Assembly (NCBI GenBank): GCA_001798595.1
Contig: MGSS01000064.1
Location: 1-64,000 of the forward strand
DNA length: 64,000 nt
Source of the DNA: Deltaproteobacteria bacterium RIFCSPLOWO2_12_FULL_60_19
Lineage (GTDB): Bacteria; Desulfobacterota; Binatia; UBA9968
Direction: 5' to 3'
Positions 44,326 through 52,526 of this stretch are shown one piece after another. The position numbers and the translations under genes were made by a program. The first letter of the stretch is position 1. The number at the start of each line of letters is the position of its first letter. The notes below the pieces were generated by a model that worked only from the letters and a program-made list of their open reading frames with translations, was not told the origin of the DNA and did not search any database.

Positions 44326-45363
44326 ATGACCTCTTTTGAGACACAGCCGGTTTGCATCGTCGGGATGCACCGCAGCGGGACTTCCATGGTCTCGCGGCTG
44401 CTCAATCTTTGCGGGCTCGACTTAGGGCGGCCTTACGAACTCACGGAGGCGAACAAAAATAATCCGGTCGGGTATTTCGAGAACAAAGCCTTCAATAAAA
44501 TTAACCGGGCGCTCCTGTCGCACCTGGGAAAGAACTGGGACAATCCGCCGGCGATCGGCGACGGATGGGAGGCCGATCCGGCGTTGGTGTCGCTGGCCGA
44601 GGAGGGCCGGCGCGTGATCGAGAGCTTTGCCGGCAGCCCGCACTGGGGCTGGAAAGACCCCAAGACCACGGTGGTCTTGCCCTTTTGGCAGCGGCTGCTT
44701 CCCGTCATGCGCTATGTCGTTTGCCTGCGCAACCCGCTGGATGTTGCCAACTCGCTGCTAAAGCGCAACGGCTTTCCCGTCGAGCATGGCGCCTATCTGT
44801 GGCATCATTACACGCGCGCCGCGATCCGGTACACGGAAGGGCACCGGAGGATCTTTGCTTTTTACGAGGACTTCTTCAACGACGGCGCGGCGGAGCTCGA
44901 AAGATTGGCGGCGTTTTGCGGTTTGGGAGAGGCGGGCGATCGGAGCGGCGCGCTGGAGACGATTTTGCCCGATTTGCGCCACCATCGGGATGAAACCTCT
45001 CGACTCTTAGACCATCCCCAAATCGCGGCCGAGCACAAACTTTTTTATCTGGGACTCCGGGCGTTGGTCGCCGGAGCCTCGGCGAACAGCGGGGGCGAGA
45101 GTGACCGGGAGGCCGCGGTCTCGGTAAGAGTCGGCCGACTGGCGCGTCTGTTCGATGCTTTGCGCGATCAGCAGCCGATCGCGGGCCTCGAATCGGAGCT
45201 GGTGGAAAAGGAGCAGCGCTTGCGAGAGCTCCACGCGAAGCTTCAGCGCCTGGAGCAGGCCGCGACGGAGAGTCGCAGGGGTCTGGGATTCAAGTTGACC
45301 GCCGCGCTTGCCAGGATTTTCGGAACGGGGGAATCGCCGTCCGGCGCGCGGAAACGCTCATGA
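44326..45363 (+). CDS. Sulfotransferase family protein with coiled-coil tail, 345 aa
   Basis: The N-terminus has the PAPS-binding VCIVGMHRSGTSMVSRLLNLCG, then ENKAFNKINRALL and WGWKDPKTTVVLPFW, followed by VVCLRNPLDVANSLLKRNG as the 3'-phosphate site. After about residue 280 a heptad-rich coiled coil (ESELVEKEQRLRELHAKLQRL) follows, an unusual addition for soluble sulfotransferases. It could mediate assembly with other glycan enzymes. A truncated copy of its start lies at 43289. Confidence 0.86.
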   Translation: MTSFETQPVCIVGMHRSGTSMVSRLLNLCGLDLGRPYELTEANKNNPVGYFENKAFNKINRALLSHLGKNWDNPPAIGDGWEADPALVSLAEEGRRVIESFAGSPHWGWKDPKTTVVLPFWQRLLPVMRYVVCLRNPLDVANSLLKRNGFPVEHGAYLWHHYTRAAIRYTEGHRRIFAFYEDFFNDGAAELERLAAFCGLGEAGDRSGALETILPDLRHHRDETSRLLDHPQIAAEHKLFYLGLRALVAGASANSGGESDREAAVSVRVGRLARLFDALRDQQPIAGLESELVEKEQRLRELHAKLQRLEQAATESRRGLGFKLTAALARIFGTGESPSGARKRS

Positions 45364-45397
45364 CGGCCATCGCGTCTAAAGGAGTGACCCGCTTCGC

Positions 45398-46318
45398 ATG
45401 ATCAGCGAATTGAAATGGCGTTATCTCGACAATCTCGGGCCGGTGCTGGCTCATCGGCGGGACCGGCAGCCGCTGGCGGGCGAAGCGGCGCGTGTCGTCG
45501 CCGAATTGAATCGGAACGGCATCGCGATGACCTCGGTGGCCGCCTTGCTGCGCGATCCGTCGTGTTTTTCCTCGCTTGAGACTGCCGTCGCCGAGCTGGA
45601 GCGGCTGGCGGCGGACGAGATCGCCGCGGCGCGGCAGGCCGCGAATCGCGCCGACGGCTGGAAAACCTATCTTCTGGAGTTTCTCGGAAAACATCCCGTG
45701 CTCGATCCACAGAGCGTCTATGCCCGCTTCGCGCTGCAAACGGAGATCCTACGGATTGCCAACGGCTACTTTGGCATGCGCACGCGGTTGCGGACCTACA
45801 ACGTCTGGCGCAACTTCGCCACGAAAATGGCGCCGCGCAATTCTCAACTCTGGCACCGCGATCCGGAAGATCGTTACGTTCTGAAGGGTTTTGTGTATCT
45901 CGACGATGTGGGCCGGGGCTGCGGCCCCATCACCTACGCGGCGGGCAGCCATCCCAAGGGGGGCTTGAAGCGCGCGCCGGCCTTCACGAAGACGGCTGGG
46001 GACAAAGCGAAGCGGAGCGACGACGCGCAAATGGCCGCAGTCGTGCCGCCGGAGCGCTGGATCGAAGGGACCGGTCCTAAAGGGACGATGGTTTTTGCGG
46101 ATACGCGCGGCTATCACAAGGGGGGACAAGCGACGGAGCGCGATCGCCTCTTGTACATGTGCATGTTTACCTCCAGGGCCTCGAGATATCCGGAGGGCTT
46201 TCAACGTCCTGCGGATTTTACCGTGCCGGCGGGGATAAACCGGGAACAGATATCCGCCCTGAGCGCCGAGGGCAGGGAGCTACGTGGTTTGGGAAAACCT
46301 AACGGCGGTGGCGTGTAG
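45398..46318 (+). CDS. Phytanoyl-CoA dioxygenase (PhyH) family protein
   Basis: The 306-residue Fe(II)/2-oxoglutarate oxygenase shows the iron ligands in LWHRDPEDRYVLKGFVYLDDV (H-x-D) and the distal ADTRGYHKGG histidine with a downstream arginine. PhyH-type enzymes hydroxylate varied substrates, including sugars and lipids. Its C-terminal eight residues (KPNGGGV and the preceding G) are encoded by a repeat shared with the next gene. Its acceptor here is unknown. Confidence 0.83.
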   Translation: MISELKWRYLDNLGPVLAHRRDRQPLAGEAARVVAELNRNGIAMTSVAALLRDPSCFSSLETAVAELERLAADEIAAARQAANRADGWKTYLLEFLGKHPVLDPQSVYARFALQTEILRIANGYFGMRTRLRTYNVWRNFATKMAPRNSQLWHRDPEDRYVLKGFVYLDDVGRGCGPITYAAGSHPKGGLKRAPAFTKTAGDKAKRSDDAQMAAVVPPERWIEGTGPKGTMVFADTRGYHKGGQATERDRLLYMCMFTSRASRYPEGFQRPADFTVPAGINREQISALSAEGRELRGLGKPNGGGV

Positions 46319-46324
46319 CCGTGA
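46283..46324. repeat. KPNGGGV-end repeat, copy 1
   Basis: CGTGGTTTGGGAAAACCTAACGGCGGTGGCGTGTAGCCGTGA, spanning the last codons of the PhyH gene, its stop and 8 bases beyond, matches 47839-47876 at nearly every base. Both copies end their host gene in -KPNGGGV-stop. Confidence 0.7.
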
Positions 46325-46451
46325 ACGGGGTAAGCTTCCCTGTCAAGATCACAGAGTCTGGCTTCCACTGAGGTTCGACATGCCACGTAGACTCAAAAGA
46401 GGCGTCCGATCCCTCGCAGACGCCCTTCTTAAACTCATGTCACAGTTTCTT

Positions 46452-46479
46452 TTGACAGCGTGCGGGAAGATGATATAGT
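46452..46479 (+). promoter_or_regulatory. Putative sigma-70 promoter upstream of the methyltransferase/P-loop gene
   Basis: TTGACA at 46452-46457, a 16-base spacer, and TATAGT at 46474-46479. Both boxes are strong. It lies about 105 bases upstream of the ATG at 46584, in the 265-base gap after the PhyH gene that holds no other feature I can name. Confidence 0.5.
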
Positions 46480-46583
46480 TGCCGGAAACTTTTAGGGATG
46501 CACGATCTGACATGTGTTTCAATGAAGCCGGCACCGGCGGAATCCGGAGCCGTTAACAGTGAACCAAGGAGCCGAGCCTCGCT

Positions 46584-47873
46584 ATGGATTTACCCAAGCT
46601 AACTTCAGCGACAGTCTGGACCGAGGATCGGGTGCGTCGATTGCTCAAAGAGGAATCCTTCAGCTATCAGCGAATCTCCCTGCCCTACAACCTTCACACC
46701 GGAGGCAAGGATCGCTCTGCCAGTTGTCGTAAGATCCTTCCCGATGATCTCACGGGAAAGACTGTTCTCGATGTAGGCAGTTACAACGGCTACTTCTGTT
46801 TCGAAGCGCTCAAACGAGGAGCAAAAAGCGCGCTCGGGCTTGAACTGCATGCCGACAGGCTCCGCAAGGCGAAACTGCTTGCAGAATGCCTAGGGTCGCC
46901 GGCAGAGTTTCGCCCCGCCGACGTCGAAAGGGAACCTATCGATGGACAGTTCGATTACGTGCTTTGTCTCAACGTCCTCCATCACACGAGGAATCCGCTC
47001 GCCGTGCTCGAGAAGTTGATCGCGGCGACTCGCGAAAAATTAATTCTCGAGGTGGCAGGGCTCGGCAGTCATGAACGTCGTAAGATCAAAGTACCCTGGA
47101 CAAGCGGGTGGATCCTGAATCGCTCGCCGATTTTATTCGTGAGCCACCGGGAATCACCAACGCGGGACTACGGCCAGCGTTTCTTCATTACCGCTCCAGC
47201 CATCAAAAATCTCCTCCTGTCCCACGGCAACCTGTTCGCTTCGGTGGATATCCTCCCGTCCGCAAAAAAAGGGCGGTTTATCGCCATCGCCCACAAACGG
47301 CAGGTCGGGAAGTTGCTGGTCATCGCCGGGCCCAGTTCCGCGGGAAAAAGCACCCTGATCAAGAGACTGCGCGGCGGGGAACTGCCTCAGATCGAAGAGC
47401 GGATCGGCTTCAGCCTTTCTGGAGTTCGCGTTGCCAGCGGGCGGAACCTTCCGCGCGTGCGAGAAGCTCAGTTCGACCGCCTCATCTTCCACTATGATTT
47501 TCTTCGTCCCCGATGGCGCAGCGCTTGCGTCTACGAGCGAGACGAAGCGCTGGACATCTTGGCTTGCGCAAAGGAAATCACGTTTGTGACGATCTGGACC
47601 CCGCCCGACGTGTTGCTGCGTCAATTTGAGCAAGACGAGCTAAAGCTCGGCGGAAAGCGACCTGTTCGCTGGAAAATCAGACGGCACAACATTGTTCGCG
47701 AACAGTACCGGAACCCGGCGAACGTGTACGGATTTTACAAGGATTGGTTCGCATTTTGCCGGGGCAGGCCGGGCAAACATATCGTGGTGTCATTCGAAGG
47801 CGGCCTCCAATTCTACAGCCCCGATGAATGGGAACAACGTAGTTTGGAGAAACCTAACGGCGGTGGCGTGTAG
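46584..47873 (+). CDS. Methyltransferase fused to P-loop kinase-like domain
   Basis: The 429-residue protein has a CmoB/DUF1698-like methyltransferase half: VLDVGSYNGYFCFEALKRGA (SAM-binding loop, about residues 60-80) and VLCLNVLHHTRNPLAVLEKL. A hinge near residue 245 leads to a P-loop domain with LLVIAGPSSAGKSTLIKRLRG, a guanylate-kinase-like Walker A, and IGFSLSGVRVASG. The C-terminal residues KPNGGGV come from a repeat shared with the PhyH gene. The combination is not one I recognise. Confidence 0.75.
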   Translation: MDLPKLTSATVWTEDRVRRLLKEESFSYQRISLPYNLHTGGKDRSASCRKILPDDLTGKTVLDVGSYNGYFCFEALKRGAKSALGLELHADRLRKAKLLAECLGSPAEFRPADVEREPIDGQFDYVLCLNVLHHTRNPLAVLEKLIAATREKLILEVAGLGSHERRKIKVPWTSGWILNRSPILFVSHRESPTRDYGQRFFITAPAIKNLLLSHGNLFASVDILPSAKKGRFIAIAHKRQVGKLLVIAGPSSAGKSTLIKRLRGGELPQIEERIGFSLSGVRVASGRNLPRVREAQFDRLIFHYDFLRPRWRSACVYERDEALDILACAKEITFVTIWTPPDVLLRQFEQDELKLGGKRPVRWKIRRHNIVREQYRNPANVYGFYKDWFAFCRGRPGKHIVVSFEGGLQFYSPDEWEQRSLEKPNGGGV

Positions 47874-47880
47874 CCGTGAT
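47839..47880. repeat. KPNGGGV-end repeat, copy 2
   Basis: CGTAGTTTGGAGAAACCTAACGGCGGTGGCGTGTAGCCGTGA matches 46283-46324 with about three changes, in the same frame and orientation, at the end of the neighbouring gene 1.55 kb away. Confidence 0.7.
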
Positions 47881-47978
47881 GGCTGTCCGTTCTTCATGAA
47901 CCGTATCAGTTGTACCTGCCGGGCGTTACATCGATGCGGCGAGAGCGCGGCGTCGCGGCGTTCTACATTGGCTTCTTC

Positions 47979-49163
47979 GTGAGACCTCTAAACATTCTGA
48001 TCGCCAACAACTGGCGTTACAACATCGGCGGGGTCGAGCTGTGGGCGGATAGATTAGCGGCCGACTTGAGGGGGCGCGGCCATCGCGTCGCTTTCGTCGT
48101 GCGGCGGGACTCCAAGCTCTATCCGAAGCTCATCGCCGACGGAGCCGAGGTTCATGCGTTTCCCATGCGCGGCGACATGGATCCACGCACGGTGATTCCG
48201 TTGGCCCGGCTCATTCGGCGAAAACGCTTGGACATCATTCTCACTCTTAGAGAACGGGACTTTCGGTTGGCCGGATTGGCGGCCAAGCTGGCGTTTCGGG
48301 GTCGCGTCGTGGCCCGGATGCGGGCTGTTTCCGGTCACGACCAGAGCCAACACAAGCGCAATTTCCAATTTTACCGCCAGCGCTGGAGGTACAATTATTT
48401 CGCCGCGAAAGTGATTACGAATTCCGCAAGAGGGAAGCGGGATTTAGTGGAGGGTGGGTGGCTCGCGGCGGATCGGGTGGAGATGCTGCGCAACGGCGTG
48501 GATCTGACCGTGTTCGATCCCGACCGGGTTCCAAGAGGGGCGGTGAAAAAAGAGTTCGGCATCCCCGCCGATGCGCCGGTCGTGTCCCTTATCGCCCGGT
48601 TAAGCGAGGGAAAAGGGCAGCTCCTGTTGGCCGAGGCTGCGTGTCGACTGCGGGAGCGCCACCCAAACGCATTTTTCTTATTGGTCGGAGGGCCGACGCG
48701 GCAAAAGTTTCTTCAGACGCTACGCGAGTTTATCCAGGAGGCCGGCCTGCGGGAGCGTTTGATTCTCACCGGTTTTCGGACCGACGTGGCGCGCATTCTC
48801 GCCGACACCGACGCGGTGGTGCTTCCCTCGGTCGCTGAGGGGCTGCCCAACGTGGTCCTGGAAGCGATGGCCATGCGCCGCCCGGTGATCGCCACGGATG
48901 TCGGCGGGACGGAAGAGGTCGTTGAGGACGGGGTGAACGGTTTTTTGCTTCCTGTCCCCGTGTCGGGTCCGCTGCTCTGCGAGAAGCTCGATTTTCTCCT
49001 TGCGCATCCCGCGGAGCGGGAGAGAATGGGAAGAATGGGACGGGCCGTGGTGGAGCGCGAGTTCGATCTTCGCCGTAGCGTGGAGCGCTACGAAGAGCTT
49101 TTCTATCGTGTCTTAGGCGAGCCATGCGCGGGAGAGCGCGCGCCGGGCCTTTCCGGTCGTTGA
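47979..49163 (+). CDS. GT4 glycosyltransferase
   Basis: GTG at 47979 starts the natural VRPLNILIANNWRYNIGGVELWA; upstream ATG codons at 47910 and 47934 lack a ribosome site. The 394-residue protein has a GT-B fold with VVARMRAVSGHDQSQH, SEGKGQLLLAEAA, and the donor-binding VLPSVAEGLPNVVLEAMAMRRPVIATDVGG. The C-terminal RSVERYEELFYRVLGE is duplicated at 51602-51658. Confidence 0.87.
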   Translation: MRPLNILIANNWRYNIGGVELWADRLAADLRGRGHRVAFVVRRDSKLYPKLIADGAEVHAFPMRGDMDPRTVIPLARLIRRKRLDIILTLRERDFRLAGLAAKLAFRGRVVARMRAVSGHDQSQHKRNFQFYRQRWRYNYFAAKVITNSARGKRDLVEGGWLAADRVEMLRNGVDLTVFDPDRVPRGAVKKEFGIPADAPVVSLIARLSEGKGQLLLAEAACRLRERHPNAFFLLVGGPTRQKFLQTLREFIQEAGLRERLILTGFRTDVARILADTDAVVLPSVAEGLPNVVLEAMAMRRPVIATDVGGTEEVVEDGVNGFLLPVPVSGPLLCEKLDFLLAHPAERERMGRMGRAVVEREFDLRRSVERYEELFYRVLGEPCAGERAPGLSGR

Positions 49164-49180
49164 CTTGGCGGAGGAAACCC

Positions 49181-49561
49181 ATGGAGATTCTCGCCGTCAT
49201 TCCCGCGCGAGGCGGATCGAAGTCCATGCCGCGAAAAAATATCCGGCCGCTCTTGGGCAAACCGCTGATCGCCTGGATCATCGGCGAAGCGAAAAAGTCC
49301 GGGCTTATCACCCGCGCCATCGTATCGACGGACGACCCGGAGATCGCCGCCGTGGCAAAGGCCTGCGGCGCCGAAGTTCCCTTCATGCGGCCGGCGGAAC
49401 TGGCGCAGGATCTCTCGACCGACGTGGAGTTCTTGGTGCACGCGCTGGACTGGCTGAAGCGCGAAGAGGATTACGAGCCGGAGATTGTCTTGTGTCTCCC
49501 GGCCGACCGCTCCCCTTTGCAGAGTAGCATCGATTTTCTGACGCTCATGTCACGCAGGTAG
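49181..49561 (+). pseudogene. Truncated cytidylyltransferase (decayed copy of 51698-52435)
   Basis: From ATG it reads MEILAVIPARGGSKSMPRKNIRPLLGKPLIAWII, nearly identical to the intact gene at 51698 for about 108 residues. Then single-base insertions near 49503 shift the frame (RLPPTSPL becomes CLPADRSPL), leading to a stop after 126 codons. Half the nucleotide-binding fold and the whole C-terminal half are lost. A ribosome site GGAGG is kept. Confidence 0.88.
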
Positions 49562-49565
49562 AAGC

Positions 49566-49594
49566 TTGACAAATTTCCATTTTATATCTATACG
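49566..49594 (+). promoter_or_regulatory. Putative promoter at the left edge of the AT-rich radical SAM segment
   Basis: TTGACA at 49566-49571, a 17-base AT-rich spacer and TATACG at 49589-49594. It begins right after the decayed cytidylyltransferase and could give the radical SAM gene its own promoter. Confidence 0.5.
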
Positions 49595-49632
49595 ATAGTC
49601 TACTTCGCTAATTTAACCCCCTGGAGACCTAA

Positions 49633-49731
49633 ATGAAGGCCGGACGCGTTTTATGCCTCTACCCTAATGAACGCGGGATGAGCACCCTACCACCATCGCT
49701 AGCAATCTTGTCCCAGGTTCTCACCCGATAG
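49633..49731 (+). pseudogene. N-terminal fragment of a B12-binding radical SAM protein
   Basis: This 32-codon ORF reads MKAGRVLCLYPNERGMSTLPPSLAILSQVLTR-stop. It matches the start of the next gene in pattern (RVLFIYPNQRTESLVPPSLAIFSRIL) but differs at many bases, so it is an older paralogue remnant rather than a fresh copy. Below the ORF-track cut-off. Confidence 0.6.
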
Positions 49732-49752
49732 AAGAGGTTGGAGGTTTGCTTT

Positions 49753-51369
49753 ATGGCTAATTTCCGAGTCTTATTTATTTACCCGAACCAACGTACCGAA
49801 TCCTTAGTGCCACCATCGTTGGCTATTTTTTCCCGCATTCTAAAGGATCGGGGTTATACCGTTGATCTCTTTGATACTACCAACTACGATCTTGATGCTG
49901 ATGACTACATTCAGACTAAATTCACCAAGGAGCGCAACGATTCGAAGGGTTATGTGCAAAGTCTCCTTGTTCGGCCTTTCGAGTCACGTGCCGAACTTCA
50001 CCGGAAACATACTCGGGCTGTTGATGGACTAAGAAAGAAGGTTGAGGAATTCAAACCCGATTTGATCGCGGTAACTTCCACAGAGAGCACATTCCTTCTG
50101 GCTATTAATCTCCTTAAGGCCATCAAAGAATATCAAATTCCTAATATCGTTGGAGGTGTCTTCCCAACGTTCGCCCCACACCGTGCTTTGAGTTTCCCTG
50201 AGGTTGATATGATATGTGTTGGCGAAGGCGATAACCTCCTCGTGGAACTTTGTGAAAGGATGAGCAAGGGTCAGGACTATAGCAAGGTTACTAGCTTGTG
50301 GCTCAAAAAGAAAAATGGGGATATCGTTAAAAATACAATGACGGATCCTGTGAATGTTGATGAAGTTCCGGATCCAGATTTTGAGCTCTTTGAAGAAATT
50401 CAGCTTTATCGTCCGATGTATGGCAAGGTTTATAAAATGATTCCGGTCGAGACCATGAGAGGATGTCCCTATACCTGCACTTTCTGTAATTCTCCCGCCC
50501 AAAATTATCTTTATAAAGAGAGGACAGGTAAGAATTTTTTCCGAAAGCGTTCCTTGGAACGTGTCCACAACGAGCTGGTTTATTATCGGGACGTTATGAA
50601 GGCAGAATATATCTATTTCTGGGCCGATACCTTCTTCGCCTGGTCAGAAAAGGAATTTGATGCATTTTGTGAGATGTACTCGGATATCAAGTTGCCATTT
50701 TGGTGCCAGACACGCGTAGAAACTGTTACCGAAGACAAGCTCCGAAAAATAAAAGACATCGGGCTACATTTCCTTGGATTTGGGATGGAACATGGTAACG
50801 AGAAATTTCGTGCCGAGGTTGTTAGCCGCAAGTATAGTAATGAAACGGCCATCGAAGCCCTCAAAATCCCTAAACTTTTCGATGTTCCATTTTCGATGAA
50901 CAATATTATCGGTTTTCCTGATGAAACTCGTGAATTGTCTGACGATACTATTGAAATCAACCGTAGTATCCAGCCTACACAAATGAGCTGTTCCATTCTG
51001 CAGCCTTATTACGGAACTCCAATCCGACCCCTTTGTGAGGCAAAAGGTTATCTTCATCCAGACATCCTCTGCCCTGCTAACTCGGAAAATACGGTGATGA
51101 ACTTGCCCACTTATACCCCCGATCAACTGATCGGGCTTAAGCGAACTTTTGCCATGTACGTTAGGTTTCCTAAGAGCCGCTGGCCCGAGATCAGAATCGC
51201 AGAACAGTTGACTCCGGAGGGAGACGCCATGTGCCGAAAGCTTGGTGAAGAGTTTACAGCAACTTTCTTCTCCACCCCTAAGACAGACATCACTGAACAA
51301 GGCAATCCCATTCCTGTCGACGTCCAAAAAAGGTTGGCGGCCGACGACACTTTGCCACTCAATAATTAA
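49753..51369 (+). CDS. Radical SAM enzyme with B12-binding-like N-terminal domain
   Basis: ATG at 49753 has GGAGG 8 bases upstream. The 538-residue protein has a B12-binding-type N-terminal domain (about residues 1-170, with VPPSLAIFSRILKDRGYTV, IVGGVFPTFAP and ICVGEGDNLLVEL) and the radical SAM motif MRGCPYTCTFCNSP near residue 243. The gene is markedly AT-rich compared with its surroundings, using TTT, AAT and GAT freely. The reaction is unknown; such enzymes often methylate or rearrange sugars and lipids. It sits between two copies of the cytidylyltransferase region. Confidence 0.85.
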   Translation: MANFRVLFIYPNQRTESLVPPSLAIFSRILKDRGYTVDLFDTTNYDLDADDYIQTKFTKERNDSKGYVQSLLVRPFESRAELHRKHTRAVDGLRKKVEEFKPDLIAVTSTESTFLLAINLLKAIKEYQIPNIVGGVFPTFAPHRALSFPEVDMICVGEGDNLLVELCERMSKGQDYSKVTSLWLKKKNGDIVKNTMTDPVNVDEVPDPDFELFEEIQLYRPMYGKVYKMIPVETMRGCPYTCTFCNSPAQNYLYKERTGKNFFRKRSLERVHNELVYYRDVMKAEYIYFWADTFFAWSEKEFDAFCEMYSDIKLPFWCQTRVETVTEDKLRKIKDIGLHFLGFGMEHGNEKFRAEVVSRKYSNETAIEALKIPKLFDVPFSMNNIIGFPDETRELSDDTIEINRSIQPTQMSCSILQPYYGTPIRPLCEAKGYLHPDILCPANSENTVMNLPTYTPDQLIGLKRTFAMYVRFPKSRWPEIRIAEQLTPEGDAMCRKLGEEFTATFFSTPKTDITEQGNPIPVDVQKRLAADDTLPLNN

Positions 51370-51601
51370 CTTTTTGTCGGAGTTTTAAAGCATTGATCCT
51401 ATGCAAAAGGCGTTTGCAAAAAAAGGCCAGAGCGCTTGAGGTTTGTCCAGCGCTCTCCACTCTGCTTGTCTGCTTCCGTTTATTCACCGGCGGCTCCTGA
51501 AGGGGTCTTCCGTCCGCTATACAATCGAATCTAAGCTCATGATTTGCTGCCGTAAACAGATGCGTTGTATCCCGAATAGTAGGTTCGGTAATACGAGTAC
51601 C

Positions 51602-51658
51602 CGGAGCGTGGAGCGCTACGAAGATCTTTTCTATCGGGTGTTGGGCGAAAGCCGGTGA
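51602..51658 (+). pseudogene. Duplicated tail of the GT4 gene
   Basis: The frame ending at 51658 reads STRSVERYEDLFYRVLGES, matching the end of the GT4 at 47979-49163 (RSVERYEELFYRVLGEP). It directly precedes the intact cytidylyltransferase, as the GT4 end precedes the decayed copy. The rest of the 328-base gap 51370-51697 is unremarkable. Confidence 0.7.
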
Positions 51659-51697
51659 GCAGGATCTTTCCTGCCCGCGAGGTGAAGGAGGACACCC

Positions 51698-52435
51698 ATG
51701 GAGATTCTCGCAGTTATTCCCGCGCGAGGCGGTTCGAAGTCCGTGCCGCGAAAAAATATCCGGCCGCTTGCGGGCAGGCCGCTGATCGCCTGGATCATCG
51801 GCGAAGCGAAGAAGTCCAAGCTCGTCACCCGCGCCATTGTATCGACGGATGATTCGGAGATCGCCGCCGTGGCAAAGGCCCACGGCGCGGAGGTGCCGTT
51901 TATGCGGCCGGCGGAGCTGGCGCAGGATCTCTCGACCGACGTCGAGTTCCTGCTGCACGCGCTGGGCTGGCTTAAGCGCGAGGAGAATTACGAGCCGGAG
52001 ATCGTCCTCCGCCTCCCGCCGACCTCTCCTCTCTGCACGGCGGCGCGGATCGACGAGGGAATCCGCAAATTGCTCGACACGCCGGAGGCCGACGCGGTCC
52101 GGCCGGTCATCGAAGCCTCCAAGCATCCCTACAAGATGTGGAAGATCTCGGCGGATGGCCGGTGGCTGGAGCCTTTCCTGGCGACGGAAATCACCGGATT
52201 TGCCGCGCCGCACGATCTGCCGCGGCAGCTCTTCCCGAAAGTCTACATGCAGACGGGAGCGATGGATGTGATCCGGCTCCGCACGCTGCGCGACTTGAAA
52301 TCGACCTCGGGAAATAAGCTCGCCTATTTTGTTATGGAGGCCGACGAAGCGATCAACATCGACCACGAGATGGATTTCGCGATGGCCGAATTCTTTATGC
52401 AGCGGCGGCTGCGGTCGCAAGGCGGCGGAAAATAG
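51698..52435 (+). CDS. Acylneuraminate cytidylyltransferase-like enzyme (NeuA/KdsB family)
   Basis: The 245-residue protein activates a sugar acid with CTP. It has the N-terminal CTP-binding block AVIPARGGSKSVPRKNIRPLAGRPLIAW, the IVSTDDSEIAAVA and RPAELAQDLSTDVEFLLHAL blocks, and the EIVLRLPPTSPL segment; a C-terminal VMEADEAINIDHEMDFAMAE carries the metal-binding aspartate. The pattern fits CMP-sialic/pseudaminic/legionaminic acid synthetases. It pairs with the NeuB-like protein next to it. Confidence 0.88.
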   Translation: MEILAVIPARGGSKSVPRKNIRPLAGRPLIAWIIGEAKKSKLVTRAIVSTDDSEIAAVAKAHGAEVPFMRPAELAQDLSTDVEFLLHALGWLKREENYEPEIVLRLPPTSPLCTAARIDEGIRKLLDTPEADAVRPVIEASKHPYKMWKISADGRWLEPFLATEITGFAAPHDLPRQLFPKVYMQTGAMDVIRLRTLRDLKSTSGNKLAYFVMEADEAINIDHEMDFAMAEFFMQRRLRSQGGGK

Positions 52436-52526
52436 CCGTCCGGCATGGCTGTAAACCTTGCTACGGGCGTCGTTTAGGGTTAAAATCAGCTAATTTTCGT
52501 TCGACAAAAGCAGCGGAGGTGCCAAG

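Noticed and set aside
46318-47873. KPNGGGV considered as a protein-sorting signal
   Set aside because: The match extends past the stop codon at the DNA level, so a DNA repeat explains it better than a selected peptide tag.
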